Assembly (NCBI GenBank): GCA_016841285.1
Contig: JAENZK010000002.1
Coordinates: forward strand, 1-45,171
Reading direction: 5' to 3'
From: Guptibacillus hwajinpoensis
GTDB taxonomy: Bacteria; Bacillota; Bacilli; Bacillales; Bacillaceae_J
Length of the DNA: 45,171 bases
Both the position numbers and the translations under genes were made by a program. Below, piece after piece: positions 15,647-24,538 of this stretch (position 1 is its first letter; every line of letters begins with the position of its first letter). The notes beneath the pieces were generated by a model that was not told the origin of the DNA, made no database searches, and worked only from the letters and a program-made list of their open reading frames with translations.

Positions 15647-17307
15647 TGTTTCACCTTCTTCCTATCTATTATTTGAAAGACAATTACAGACAATACACTA
15701 ATACCAATAATCATTAACGATGTAATCGAAGCTTCATAAATTTGTTCATCATTTGCGTATTGATATGTTTTTGTAGCTAATGTATCAAAGTTAAAAGGCC
15801 TTAATAACAATACCAATGGCAATTCTTTTGTAATTTCAACAAATGTTAGAATAAACCCACTTGCTAGTGCACCCTTTATTAAAGGAAGGTCTACTTTAAA
15901 GAAGGTCTTTGTAATTCCATTTCCAAGTATCCTTGACGCCTCCGTATATTTGGTCCCTACTTTTTCAAAACCAACCTCAATTGCATTAAATCCAGTTGCC
16001 ATAAAGCGAATCGCGTAACCAACAATTAACATTCCGAGCGACATACTTAGTATTAACGGTGCATTCCCTAACCCCATTTGTGAATATAGGGGTGCTAACC
16101 ATTTATCCAATGTTATAAAGACCGCTAGAACACCAATCGCAACAATGGCTCCCGGGATGGAGTAGCCTGCTGTGACAATTTTTGAGATAACAAATGAAAA
16201 CGTCGTATGTTTTCTCGAAACGTTCGCAACAATAACCGCAAAAATAAGTATTATGAACGTTGAAATAATAGCGACATATACTGTTTGATAAAGCAGTGTA
16301 ATAAACGAGTCATCCCACACTTTAGCAAAGGTTAGTTTCGCCCATGAAATTAACTGAATAAATGGAATGAAAAATCCAATTAGAAATACTCCAAAACAAT
16401 ACATGAAAGCAGCAAAGGCAGAAAAGCCTTTAAGTTTCATCGGTGTTAACGGCCGTGATTTATTGTTTACATTATAACGGCGGCGTTGTCTTAGCAGTCT
16501 TTCTAAAAAGAACAAACCTACGATAATAACCATTAACCATGCGGCCAGTCTCATCGCTGTTTGCACATCGTACATCGCAAACCACGTTTGAAAAATAGCA
16601 GTTGTAATTGTATGAATGCCAAAATAACTGGTTAAACCATAGTCACTCAAAACTTCATAGATTACTAGTACAATCCCACCGACAATTGCCGGACGTGAAA
16701 GCGGAAGTACTACCTTAAAAAAGATGGTTACCGGCTTTCTACCTAGAACCCGAGCATTTTCAATATAAGATGAGCTTTGATTTTCTAAAAAAGATTTTGT
16801 GATGATGTAAACATACGGAAATAGAAAAAAAGCGAAAACAAAAACTGCACCTTTTAGTGATGATATCGATAACAGTTCCGCATCGATTTGATAATCAAAC
16901 TTATTTCTTAATGTTGTTTGCACAACGCCCGTATAACTAAGCATTGCCTTGTAAGTATAGGCTGCAATATATGGGGGTATAGCAAGCGGCAGCATTAAAC
17001 CCCATTTGAAAAAGTTTTTAAAGGGAAAATCATAAGCGGCAACAATCCACGCTAATGTTACACCTAAAAATGCTGCTACGATTCCAGTAAAGATGACGAG
17101 GGTGAAAGTATTAAATATATAATTTTTGAGTAAATACTCCTTCATGTGGAACCAATTTTCATTCGGCTCTTGGAATAAAGTAAAAAACACAAAAAGGATG
17201 GGCAGCAGTATAACTGCCGCACCCACCATACTAATAATCCACCAACCATTTAGTTCCTTTTGAGCAAATCGCTTAACAGCTTCAGTTTTCATCTTATTTC
17301 CAACCAA
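15643..17307 (-). CDS. Iron(III) ABC transporter permease, fused double domain
   Basis: A 554-residue permease with about 12 membrane segments made of two binding-protein-dependent permease domains in tandem (roughly 60-270 and 340-545), as in FbpB. Each half has the EAA-like loop that contacts the ATPase (NARVLGRKPVTIFFKVVLP in the first; EASRILGNGITKTFFKVDLP in the second). It overlaps both neighbours by a few bases (4 bp with the ATPase, 14 bp with the binding protein gene), so all three are one translational unit. Confidence 0.9.
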   Translation of the reverse strand: MVGNKMKTEAVKRFAQKELNGWWIISMVGAAVILLPILFVFFTLFQEPNENWFHMKEYLLKNYIFNTFTLVIFTGIVAAFLGVTLAWIVAAYDFPFKNFFKWGLMLPLAIPPYIAAYTYKAMLSYTGVVQTTLRNKFDYQIDAELLSISSLKGAVFVFAFFLFPYVYIITKSFLENQSSSYIENARVLGRKPVTIFFKVVLPLSRPAIVGGIVLVIYEVLSDYGLTSYFGIHTITTAIFQTWFAMYDVQTAMRLAAWLMVIIVGLFFLERLLRQRRRYNVNNKSRPLTPMKLKGFSAFAAFMYCFGVFLIGFFIPFIQLISWAKLTFAKVWDDSFITLLYQTVYVAIISTFIILIFAVIVANVSRKHTTFSFVISKIVTAGYSIPGAIVAIGVLAVFITLDKWLAPLYSQMGLGNAPLILSMSLGMLIVGYAIRFMATGFNAIEVGFEKVGTKYTEASRILGNGITKTFFKVDLPLIKGALASGFILTFVEITKELPLVLLLRPFNFDTLATKTYQYANDEQIYEASITSLMIIGISVLSVIVFQIIDRKKVKQ

Positions 17308-18385
17308 CTTTATTAAAGATTTCTATTGCCTTCTTATTATGCTCCCCTAAAGTATCGAAATTAAGTTCTTGCATTTTGAATTCTCCCCAAGACTGGAGTA
17401 ATTCAGGTTTTTTTGCATTTGGGTTAACCGGGAATTCATAATTATTTGCTGATAAAAATTCTTGTGTCTCAACGCTTGTAATATATTCGATTAACTTAAT
17501 AGCATTATCTTTATTTTTGCTGTACTTTGTTAAACCAACTCCGCTGATGTTAACGTGAGTACCATTTGTTTCTTGGTTCGGGTAGAACACACCGATGCTA
17601 TCTGCCACTTTCACTTCTTCAGGATCTTCAGAATTTGCTAAAAGCCCAACATAATATGTGTTCATGATCGCTACATCACCAGTACCCGCTGCAATCGCTT
17701 TTGCTTGGTCACGGTCACCGCCATCTGGCTGACGAGCAAAGTTTTTCACAATGCCTTTAGCCCACTCTTCTGCTTTCTCTTCCCCGTTTAATTCAATAAA
17801 GGATGCAAGCAGTGATTGATTATACATGCTTGTTGAAGAACGAACTAATACTTTTCCAGCCCATTTATCTGTAGCTAAATCTTCATATGTAGATAAGTCC
17901 TCTGGTTTTACACGGTCCTTTGCATAAGCAATGATACGTGCTCTTGTTGCCATACCGATCCAGTTATTATCAGTATCGCGGAACTTTTCCGGAACATTTT
18001 CATTGATTACATCAGAGTTAACCGGTTGAAGAATACCATTTTGTTTTGCATTGGCAAGGACTCCACCGTCCACTGTAATGAATAGGTCTGCTTGTGAGCT
18101 TTCTCCTTCTCTCTTGATGCGCTCAATCAGCTCAGCTTCTTTCCCTTTTACCACATTCACTTTAATACCTGTTTCATCTGTGAATTTCTTGAAAATTTCA
18201 TCATCAACTTCATAATGTCTTGCAGTATATACGTTTACTTCCTGAGATTCGGTTGTTTTTGGTGCTGTATCGGAACCAGCTTCATTTTTTGGTTGTTCCG
18301 CGTTATTTGTGCCACAACCTACAAGTCCTATAGTTAGGAGTGCACTTGCAAGTAAGGGCTTCATGAATTTTCTTAATGCCATCAT
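17294..18385 (-). CDS. Iron(III) ABC transporter substrate-binding lipoprotein (FbpA/FutA-like)
   Basis: A 363-residue binding protein. Signal peptide with lipobox LVGC; the mature N-terminus has NVYTARHYEVDDEIF, typical of FutA/FbpA ferric-binding proteins, and later NTYYVG with the Tyr pair often used as iron ligands. The ATG at 18385 has AAAAGGTGG upstream; the in-frame TTG at 18403 does not. First gene of the operon, preceded by a sigma-A promoter and a perfect Fur palindrome, so it should be induced in iron starvation. Confidence 0.9.
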   Translation of the reverse strand: MMALRKFMKPLLASALLTIGLVGCGTNNAEQPKNEAGSDTAPKTTESQEVNVYTARHYEVDDEIFKKFTDETGIKVNVVKGKEAELIERIKREGESSQADLFITVDGGVLANAKQNGILQPVNSDVINENVPEKFRDTDNNWIGMATRARIIAYAKDRVKPEDLSTYEDLATDKWAGKVLVRSSTSMYNQSLLASFIELNGEEKAEEWAKGIVKNFARQPDGGDRDQAKAIAAGTGDVAIMNTYYVGLLANSEDPEEVKVADSIGVFYPNQETNGTHVNISGVGLTKYSKNKDNAIKLIEYITSVETQEFLSANNYEFPVNPNAKKPELLQSWGEFKMQELNFDTLGEHNKKAIEIFNKVGWK

Positions 18386-18439
18386 CCGTTGCCACCTTTT
18401 CAAGTTTTTTTAAATGATTTTAAATGCTTTTTAAATGAT

Positions 18440-18458
18440 AATGATAACCGTTATCATT
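18440..18458. promoter_or_regulatory. Fur box of the iron(III) transporter operon
   Basis: AATGATAAC, one base, GTTATCATT: a perfect 9-1-9 palindrome matching the Fur consensus, 55 bp upstream of the binding protein start and just downstream of the promoter -10. A further TGATAATGATAA overlap on the left side would allow two Fur dimers. Confidence 0.92.
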
Positions 18459-18470
18459 GAGATCATTTTC

Positions 18471-18499
18471 ATTTTACTTAGATTCCCTAGTTACGTCAA
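18471..18499 (-). promoter_or_regulatory. Sigma-A promoter of the iron(III) transporter operon
   Basis: On the minus strand TTGACG (18499-18494), a 17-bp spacer and TAAAAT (18476-18471). The transcription start would fall near 18464, right beside the Fur box. Confidence 0.75.
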
Positions 18500-18573
18500 T
18501 ACAATAAAGTAAAATTTTTTACTACTTTTTTATAATTAACCCATGGCAGTATGGATTATGCATAAGCATAAAT

Positions 18574-18614
18574 AAAAAAGGACACACATAATTGAATACT
18601 ATGCGCGTCCTTTT
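18574..18614 (-). terminator. Rho-independent terminator of the small membrane protein gene
   Basis: AAAAGGACGCGCATA-type arm pairs over 15 bp (two G-U) with TATGTGTGTCCTTTT on the minus strand; a T6 tail follows. Works in both directions. Confidence 0.8.
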
Positions 18615-18654
18615 CTATTAAATATAAAATATATGATAATCGACTTTTATCGAA

Positions 18655-18942
18655 CTAGAGATCAACTTTTTTCAATTTATGTAATCGTTGTTGTTTTTGT
18701 TTTTCCTGTTCTTTTCGTTTCAATCCTAATCGAATCATAAAGTCTACTAGTAACCCTATACCAAACAACCAAATACCCAAGCCAATTCCTAGCGCGAAAC
18801 TAATATGTTCGTAGGTGATCACAAAAACAGTCATGGTCCAGGCCACAATAGCGGAACAGAACACATGAAAATATTCCCTAAAATAGTAGAACTCATGATA
18901 ATGCTTTGGATGTTTAGGGAAATTAATAATTTGGGCTTTCAT
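18655..18942 (-). CDS. Small two-helix membrane protein, unknown function
   Basis: A 95-residue protein with two membrane segments (about 28-46 and 50-72), a His- and Tyr-rich N-terminus (HPKHYHEFYYFREYFH) and a very basic, Gln-rich C-terminal tail (KRKEQEKQKQQRLHKLKK), which by the positive-inside rule should be cytosolic. ATG with AAGGAGAG upstream and an own terminator downstream support a real gene. No family recognised. Confidence 0.65.
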   Translation of the reverse strand: MKAQIINFPKHPKHYHEFYYFREYFHVFCSAIVAWTMTVFVITYEHISFALGIGLGIWLFGIGLLVDFMIRLGLKRKEQEKQKQQRLHKLKKVDL

Positions 18943-19095
18943 TTTTTATTCTCTCCTTATTAGTTTGTGAAACATTTCACTTTCTATTTTCATTATACTA
19001 TCTTTTAATAGGGAGAGAGCATGCATTTCGCCATTTATCATGTCAGATTTGTGAAATAATAAAACATGATTGTACCGGGCAAGCTTAGTTCGGTT

Positions 19096-19152
19096 TGGGG
19101 ACAACGCCGCCTGTACTACTGAAATCACTTCCGCGGTATGGTGCTGTCCCCA
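19096..19152. repeat. REP-like nested palindrome
   Basis: TGGGGACA (19096-19103) and TGTCCCCA (19145-19152) are perfect 8-bp arms; inside, CCGC (19107-19110) faces GCGG (19133-19136). The GGGGACA/TGTCCCC type of palindrome is common as a dispersed non-coding repeat in Firmicutes. It is richer in G+C than its flanks and lies between two small leftward membrane protein genes. Confidence 0.5.
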
Positions 19153-19207
19153 TATGTTAGTAATACCACCTGTAATGGCCGGTTATCGATGTTTTGAAGG
19201 ATGGATT

Positions 19208-19438
19208 TTATTCACCTTTATCTTTGGTTTTTGACTCTTTTTCCGCCAATAATCGATCCAGCTTTTCCTCTATTCTGTCTAAGCGGTTCTTACTTTTTCT
19301 ACGTGTCTTTGAGATTATTAATATGAGGGCCAACGGAATCCCCAGCAATATTAAAAATGACATTAACTGAAAGATGATGTCACCTACATTAATACCAGCT
19401 TGCCCAACCTCAATCTCAAATAAAAGGAATTGCAACAT
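19208..19438 (-). CDS. DUF4083-like small membrane protein
   Basis: A 76-residue protein: a membrane segment (about 20-45), then a basic linker (KTRRKSKN) and a short helix DRIEEKLDRLLAEKE that looks like a coiled coil, ending in a Lys/Asp/Glu tail. The arrangement INVGDIIFQLMSF...RLDRIEEKLDRLL is that of the DUF4083 family. The ATG at 19438 is preferred over the GTG two codons upstream; the ribosome site is weak (AAAGAG). Function unknown. Confidence 0.65.
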   Translation of the reverse strand: MLQFLLFEIEVGQAGINVGDIIFQLMSFLILLGIPLALILIISKTRRKSKNRLDRIEEKLDRLLAEKESKTKDKGE

Positions 19439-19579
19439 GATCACTCTTTCTTTTGATTTCTAGTAGTGTGCAGCATTACCCACTTTAGAGCCTTTAGGTA
19501 GCAACCACTCCTCTTATTTTACCATTTATTTTCCTTTTTCGGCATTGGTGATTCATCGTTTTGTTAATCGAACAGGGCA

Positions 19580-19610
19580 AGACTAGACTACACTTTGAAA
19601 CAGCTAGTCT
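19580..19610. other. Isolated inverted repeat in the gap before the minisatellite
   Basis: AGACTAG (19580-19586) and CTAGTCT (19604-19610), loop 17 bases, followed on the plus strand by GGGCTGTGTTTTT. Possibly a weak terminator. Otherwise 19439-19723 shows no gene. Confidence 0.3.
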
Positions 19611-19723
19611 GGGCTGTGTTTTTGCATTATGAGGACAGGCTGACTGTTTTTCCTGTTGGTTGTGGCCGCATTTTCTTTTCCATAAGGAGAAATAAATTGT
19701 TCCCGCTGGTTAATATTTTTCTC

Positions 19724-20243
19724 TGATTTCCGCACTTAACACTTTTCCGGAGATTCAGGAATCATTGACGCTTTTTGATTCCCGCACCCTACTCTTTTCC
19801 GGCGGTCCGGGAATCATTGGCGACCTTTGATTCCCGCATCCTACTCTTTTCCGGCCATCCGGGAATCATTGGCGCTCTTTGATTCCCGCACCCTACTCTT
19901 TTCCGGCGGTCCGGGAATCATTGACACTCTTTGATTCCCACTCCCTACTCTTTTCCGGCAGTCCGGGAATCATTAACACTCTTTGATTCCCACTCCCTAC
20001 TCTTTTCCTACCATTTGGGAATCATTGACGATCTTTGATTCCCGCACCCTACTCTTTTCCTACGATCCGGGAATCATTGAGCACCTTTGATTCCCACTCC
20101 CTACTCTTTTCCTACGATCCGGGAATCATTGACGATCTTTGATTCCCACTCCCTACTCTTTTCTGGCGGTCCGGGAATCATTGACACTCTTTGATTCCCG
20201 CGCTCAACACTTTTTCTACGATTCAGGAATCAATGGAGCCCCG
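19724..20243. repeat. Tandem array of ten 52-bp hairpin units
   Basis: Units begin with TGATTCCCG or a variant at 19724, 19776, 19828, 19880, 19932, 19984, 20036, 20088, 20140 and 20192, exactly 52 bp apart with no indel. Each has 9-bp arms TGATTCCCG and CGGGAATCA, a 23-nt loop with a conserved CTACTCTTTTCC core, and an 11-nt linker. The outer units (first and last) are the most diverged; unit 6 changes both arms together (CCCA/TGGG), while others keep an unmatched ninth pair. It ends 32 bp from the stop of the PglX gene. Not CRISPR: there are no unique spacers. Confidence 0.92.
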
Positions 20244-20275
20244 TCCAAGCTAATGATCCGCTATGCAAAAACTCT

Positions 20276-23200
20276 TCATTTAATCGGAGCCACCAATCCT
20301 TCAAGCTTGCTGTAATTCACAGCAACTCCATCATCCAAGTCAATTTTAATTTTTTGTTCCGCCCGCTCGTGCAGACGCTGATAATAATCTTTTAATTCCT
20401 CTATTTTCGTATCAAGAGCCTTTAATTCCTTGTTAATCTCCTTACCCCTTATTCCACTTTCCTCCATCTCCATCAATGCCGACTTTTCCCCTTTGAGCAA
20501 TGCTAACTGTTCCTGTAAATATTCATCACGGATTCGGCCCAATATATCCGCATCATACCGGTGGATATAAACTAGACAATTAAAAACTCTTTGCTTCCCA
20601 GAGGTAAACAACCAATAAATCGGTCGTTTTTTATATACTTTAAGATGGTCTTTATAGAAGTCCTGTAAAAAATAACGGCGAAGCGCATCCCAAGGCCTTT
20701 CTCCTTTTTTCACACCAATTACACTCGCTATAAATTCAAGATTTTCTGTCAGTGTCCCCTCTCCGAAGGAAATTTTGACAAACTCCTCAAATCTTGCAAA
20801 AATGTCATCCTCTAAATGCCCTTCCGATAGAATTGGTATAATAGTGTCTTTTTTGATCACCGGATAAGTTTTATAGCTTATTTCATTAAATTCTCCACCA
20901 GCAAAAACAAGTCCAGCTTCATCCAATGAGTACCGCCCAAACATACAGCCTACTGCATATGAAATAAAGGATTTGATCTCCCTTTCTAGATTAGCCTTTC
21001 GAATCGTTACATTTTCGTCATTTACCTCAGGCGTGTATTCATTTCCTAAATCATAATTTTTAATAAATAACTCATTAATCTTCTCTTCATTAGATTTCAA
21101 CGCCGAAAACATTTTCCCACTATACCTCTTCCAATTTTCAAAAGCCTGCTCAACCATTTCCTCCGTACCTTTAAATTTCAACAATGGATGGACTCTAAAT
21201 TTCCAAGAAGTCTCATAGCTATCCCATTCACTTTTTGAAATCTTAATATTTTCCTTAGAAAGCTCTATGATTTCCTCTAAAACTACTTGGTCCTTAGGAA
21301 TCACTAATGGGAGATTGGCGATATTCCCTGGCTGAAAGTTCAATGTTGGGTTTTGAATTCTTAAAAATTCATAAGCAAGCTTGCTGCATAAAAAGGCCGT
21401 TATATAGTAAATACTTTCACCGTCCACAAAAGCCGAAGAGCCTCCCGTATCAAACAAAAACCCCCGCTCTGAATACCTGACTCCAAAGTAACTCGAGCTG
21501 ACAAAGGACCATGTTATACTTTCTTTAAAATAATATTCGGTATTGGCAATCCCAATTTTGGAATCCCTCGAAGCGTTTAGATAAGCATTAAACTCTCTAA
21601 TTTCCTTGCCATCATCCGCCCAGTTGACCACATAAAATTGATTACCATACCATTTACGATATTCGCCACCCTTATTATAAGGAAACCATTTCAGTCCACT
21701 TGCCTGGGCTTCACCCCGGTCCTTCATACCAAAACCAATTCTTCGAAAATCAACCTCATGCCATAACCGCAAAAATCGTTGATTATTACTTGTTTGCAAG
21801 CCAACCCTTGCTTTTGCAATTGTTTCTAACTTTTGTGCGTTTTCAATGACATGGATCGCTTCCGCTCCTGCCCAAAAGGAGAATGGATGCCCAGGAATCT
21901 TTTTAAAAACATTGGCATGAACACTGTAACGGTAATCGACCTCGGGATTTTTAACAGCCTCCAGCGTTTTGATAGGCTGATTGTTCACCCCTTTAAATTC
22001 AGCCAGATTAATAAATTGCCCTCGTATGCCTACCTTGTTGTTTCTTAATGTAAAAGTACAAACAGGTACAGTCGCCCCATCAAATCCCGAGTATTCAAGC
22101 AAGATCAAGCTGCTAATTTCCCTTTCTTTAATAATGCGCTTCCTTAGCCCTTCAAAGGAAGAAATGAACATCCAAACATAGGGTGTCATAAACCCAAGCA
22201 AACCGTACTCCTTTACCTTCTTAAAGCCATCTAGCATAAAAGATGCAAAAAGGTCTTTTTTACCGATCGGAAAATAAGTTTCAACATGCTCTGATAAATC
22301 CTGATTTAAATACCGATTTCCAATATAGGGTGGGTTTGTGACTAACACATCATATCGAGTTTGTAATATTTCCGCTTGTTTAAGTAAAGTTGGGATAAGC
22401 TCTATCAATTTTGATTTGGACCGCTTTTTCAATTCCCGGTATTGTTCTTTTATAAAATCATAATCGACCGAATCAATCTGCAATAAAGACCCAAGTGTTT
22501 TTGCATTATAAAATTGATCAATTAAATGCTTAACCTCCGAGAAAGCCCTTTCATTGTTTTCACCGACAAAATAAGCAATATCCTCTTCCGTTACTTGATT
22601 CGTTTCTTGCATTGAAGTAAGGTTCATTTTGAGTCGCCCATCTCGAACAGCAGTTGTTAAGAAATCCCCATCATATTGCGTCGCTTTCATCATTAACATA
22701 AAAACAGCTAAATCGTAAACACGGTCATCTATATCTGCCCCATAAAGATTATTTTCAATAATAAGCTTCGGAATCTCCTGCTTGTTATAGCTACCACACC
22801 TACAATAAATTTCATATAATATATCAAACATATAGACAAGAATATGCCCACTCCCCATTGCTGGGTCAAAGCACTTGAGCTCTTCTATTCTTAATTCAGA
22901 ATTTATATATGGTTCTAGCTTTTGTTCATAGTGATCCTCTTCATCTTGGCTTTCTATGTAAAATTCCCAATTCGCAATCAAGTCACGGTGTTCCGAATGT
23001 GACTCTATCCAGAATCGGCCCAAAGTGTTTTGTACCATATAGCGGACAATCCAATCAGGCGTAAATAGTTGGGTGGCGTATGGAATTTCAGCGGTTGTAT
23101 ATTTCTTTTTCGCTTTAATAACCCGTTCTTTTTCTTCTGCAAAATAATACTGATAGAGCCAGCCAATAATTTCAACACGGCGCCAAAGTTCTTCAGGTAT

Positions 23201-23572
23201 GATTGAAGTGTCTGTTAGTTTCGTAATAAAGGATTGTTCGTAAAGAAGTTCTTCAGGAAACAAAGACATAAGGGATATGTCATCTTTTGAAAATAGAGAA
23301 GGAAAATATTGATGTAAATCGTCGCAATTACGAAAGATTGTTTTTTTCAAAGAGTCTTCAGATGTATAGTTTGCAGTGCCAAATACCTTTTCCGGCAAAA
23401 ATCCGTTCATTTCCATAAAGCGGATTGCTATGATCCGGATAAACCATTTATAGGCCGCCTTTTCGACGATCATTGGATCAGTGATTCCGATTTGTTTTGC
23501 CTGTTTATCAATTTTTTCCTGGAGCTCCCGACTGGCATCATTTGCAAACCTCTTTATCGAATTTCGATTCAT
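20276..23572 (-). CDS. pglX: Orphan BREX-type adenine-specific DNA methyltransferase PglX
   Basis: A 1098-residue DNA N6-adenine methyltransferase. The N-terminus (AAYKWFIRIIAIRFMEMNGFLPEKVF, about 39-64) is characteristic of BREX PglX. S-adenosylmethionine motif I is FDPAMGSGH (235-243) and catalytic motif IV is NPPY (413-416); a target-recognition-like region follows (about 600-830) and a Lys/Glu coiled coil near 1010-1080. There is no nuclease motif, so it modifies rather than cuts. In BREX it marks host DNA, alongside BrxA, BrxB, BrxC, PglZ and BrxL, none of which is present within at least 15 kb on either side here. ATG behind GGTGGTGAG. A hairpin minisatellite lies directly after its stop. 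Confidence 0.88.
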   Translation of the reverse strand: MNRNSIKRFANDASRELQEKIDKQAKQIGITDPMIVEKAAYKWFIRIIAIRFMEMNGFLPEKVFGTANYTSEDSLKKTIFRNCDDLHQYFPSLFSKDDISLMSLFPEELLYEQSFITKLTDTSIIPEELWRRVEIIGWLYQYYFAEEKERVIKAKKKYTTAEIPYATQLFTPDWIVRYMVQNTLGRFWIESHSEHRDLIANWEFYIESQDEEDHYEQKLEPYINSELRIEELKCFDPAMGSGHILVYMFDILYEIYCRCGSYNKQEIPKLIIENNLYGADIDDRVYDLAVFMLMMKATQYDGDFLTTAVRDGRLKMNLTSMQETNQVTEEDIAYFVGENNERAFSEVKHLIDQFYNAKTLGSLLQIDSVDYDFIKEQYRELKKRSKSKLIELIPTLLKQAEILQTRYDVLVTNPPYIGNRYLNQDLSEHVETYFPIGKKDLFASFMLDGFKKVKEYGLLGFMTPYVWMFISSFEGLRKRIIKEREISSLILLEYSGFDGATVPVCTFTLRNNKVGIRGQFINLAEFKGVNNQPIKTLEAVKNPEVDYRYSVHANVFKKIPGHPFSFWAGAEAIHVIENAQKLETIAKARVGLQTSNNQRFLRLWHEVDFRRIGFGMKDRGEAQASGLKWFPYNKGGEYRKWYGNQFYVVNWADDGKEIREFNAYLNASRDSKIGIANTEYYFKESITWSFVSSSYFGVRYSERGFLFDTGGSSAFVDGESIYYITAFLCSKLAYEFLRIQNPTLNFQPGNIANLPLVIPKDQVVLEEIIELSKENIKISKSEWDSYETSWKFRVHPLLKFKGTEEMVEQAFENWKRYSGKMFSALKSNEEKINELFIKNYDLGNEYTPEVNDENVTIRKANLEREIKSFISYAVGCMFGRYSLDEAGLVFAGGEFNEISYKTYPVIKKDTIIPILSEGHLEDDIFARFEEFVKISFGEGTLTENLEFIASVIGVKKGERPWDALRRYFLQDFYKDHLKVYKKRPIYWLFTSGKQRVFNCLVYIHRYDADILGRIRDEYLQEQLALLKGEKSALMEMEESGIRGKEINKELKALDTKIEELKDYYQRLHERAEQKIKIDLDDGVAVNYSKLEGLVAPIK

Positions 23573-23637
23573 CTCACCACCACCCTAACTCTTGTTTCAA
23601 AGCTTGTTTGAATTTATATTTATTTTAACTTTTTCAG

Positions 23638-23674
23638 TAAAAAGAGCAAGGAAATCTGTCACGACTCCTTACTC
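23638..23674 (-). terminator. Terminator of the ymaF gene
   Basis: On the minus strand GAGTAAGG pairs with CCTTGCTC (one G-U), then T5. It is 14 bp past the stop at 23688. Confidence 0.75.
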
Positions 23675-23687
23675 TCATAATCATTGC

Positions 23688-24410
23688 CTAACTTTTAGAC
23701 GGAGCAGTAAAACCTTTAATTATATGAACATGACCGTCATTTTCAGTCGTCCTAATTTCTGCATAGTGGGTATGATAGCCATTCGGTAATTGAATGGGCG
23801 GACCTGTATACTCCTCATAGGAGTGAATATGACCGTCTTCAAACGATGTATTGCCAGAAATTTTGTGAACATGACCTTGCTGTGTTTCGATCGGTGTACT
23901 TGTTACACCTGGATGGATGTGTGTATGGCCATCCTGACAAGTCGTTGCCCCAAAGTGGGCATGTGTATGACCCGTGCCTTTTCCGTGCTTCGAACCTTGG
24001 TGTTGATGATGGTAATGATGTTGGTGTTGGTGTTGGTGTTGCCTATAAATATCCTGTTCAATCAAATTGGATTCTTCAAACCAGTTATTTTCATCTTCAC
24101 CATAATCTATCGTTTCTAGTTCATTTAAAAGCTCCCCATTTTCACGGATGGAATCTTCAATTTCATTTAAGTAATTATATGGAGCCCAACCTACACCATA
24201 AGGGTTTACGTATGATGATGGGTCTCCACCAACACTCGGATAACTGATTGAATTAGGTGAACCATACAAATCTATCCCAGGATATTGATTTCTTACTTCA
24301 TTCGGATTTGGAATCTGGTCATAGCCGTAATAAGGTTGACCATTATTATTTTGATAAACATTGGGTTGCATGCCAAAATAAGAATTTGGCATCGGGTTAT
24401 AGTAATGCAT
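23688..24410 (-). CDS. ymaF: YmaF family His-rich protein with N-terminal extension
   Basis: A 240-residue protein. The C-terminal half (about 130-238) is the YmaF domain: five or more repeats centred on GH-x-H (GHTHAHFGATT, DGHTHIHPG, QGHVHKISG, DGHIHSYEEYTG, DGHVHIIKGFT). Before it is a His/Gln tract (HQHQHQHHYHHQHQG) and an Asn/Pro/Tyr-rich N-terminus of about 90 residues with no equivalent in the short B. subtilis YmaF. The many paired His suggest metal binding. No signal peptide. ATG behind GAGGAG. Function unknown. Confidence 0.85.
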   Translation of the reverse strand: MHYYNPMPNSYFGMQPNVYQNNNGQPYYGYDQIPNPNEVRNQYPGIDLYGSPNSISYPSVGGDPSSYVNPYGVGWAPYNYLNEIEDSIRENGELLNELETIDYGEDENNWFEESNLIEQDIYRQHQHQHQHHYHHQHQGSKHGKGTGHTHAHFGATTCQDGHTHIHPGVTSTPIETQQGHVHKISGNTSFEDGHIHSYEEYTGPPIQLPNGYHTHYAEIRTTENDGHVHIIKGFTAPSKS

Positions 24411-24447
24411 TTTGACAACTCCTCTTTTTTTATAGGTGACTTTAAAT

Positions 24448-24519
24448 CAAATACACTCTGGTGTATTTGCGCCCAGATTTTAATCAAGCTTGCTTGATTA
24501 AATACCACTAAAAAATCTG
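24448..24519. repeat. Cluster of three strong hairpins
   Basis: CAAATACAC/GTGTATTTG (24448-24469, loop TCTG), TTTAATCAAGC/GCTTGATTAAA (24479-24502, two-base loop), and an enclosing pair CAGATTTT (24474-24481) with AAAATCTG (24512-24519). All arms are perfect. The cluster abuts palindromic element copy B and sits directly upstream of the ymaF gene, so it may be part of the same mobile element or of the ymaF 5' UTR. Confidence 0.6.
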
Positions 24520-24538
24520 AGGCATCCGCCGGAGGCTT

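Noticed and set aside
18946-19128. 60-residue leftward ORF between two small membrane protein genes
   Set aside because: GTG start lies inside the REP-like palindrome, no ribosome site, no recognisable domain, and it runs up to the next gene's ribosome site.
19096-19152. Riboswitch before a small membrane protein gene
   Set aside because: The nested GGGGACA/TGTCCCC palindrome does not match a riboswitch class I know, and lies far from a regulated start; a REP-like repeat fits better.
19724-20243. Possible CRISPR array
   Set aside because: The whole 52-bp unit repeats, with no unique spacers, and no cas genes are near.
20276-23572. Type IIG restriction enzyme
   Set aside because: No nuclease motif at the N-terminus; that region matches PglX instead.
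23790-24247. Rightward ORFs of 109 and 133 residues inside ymaF
   Set aside because: Antisense shadows of the His-rich repeat codons of ymaF.
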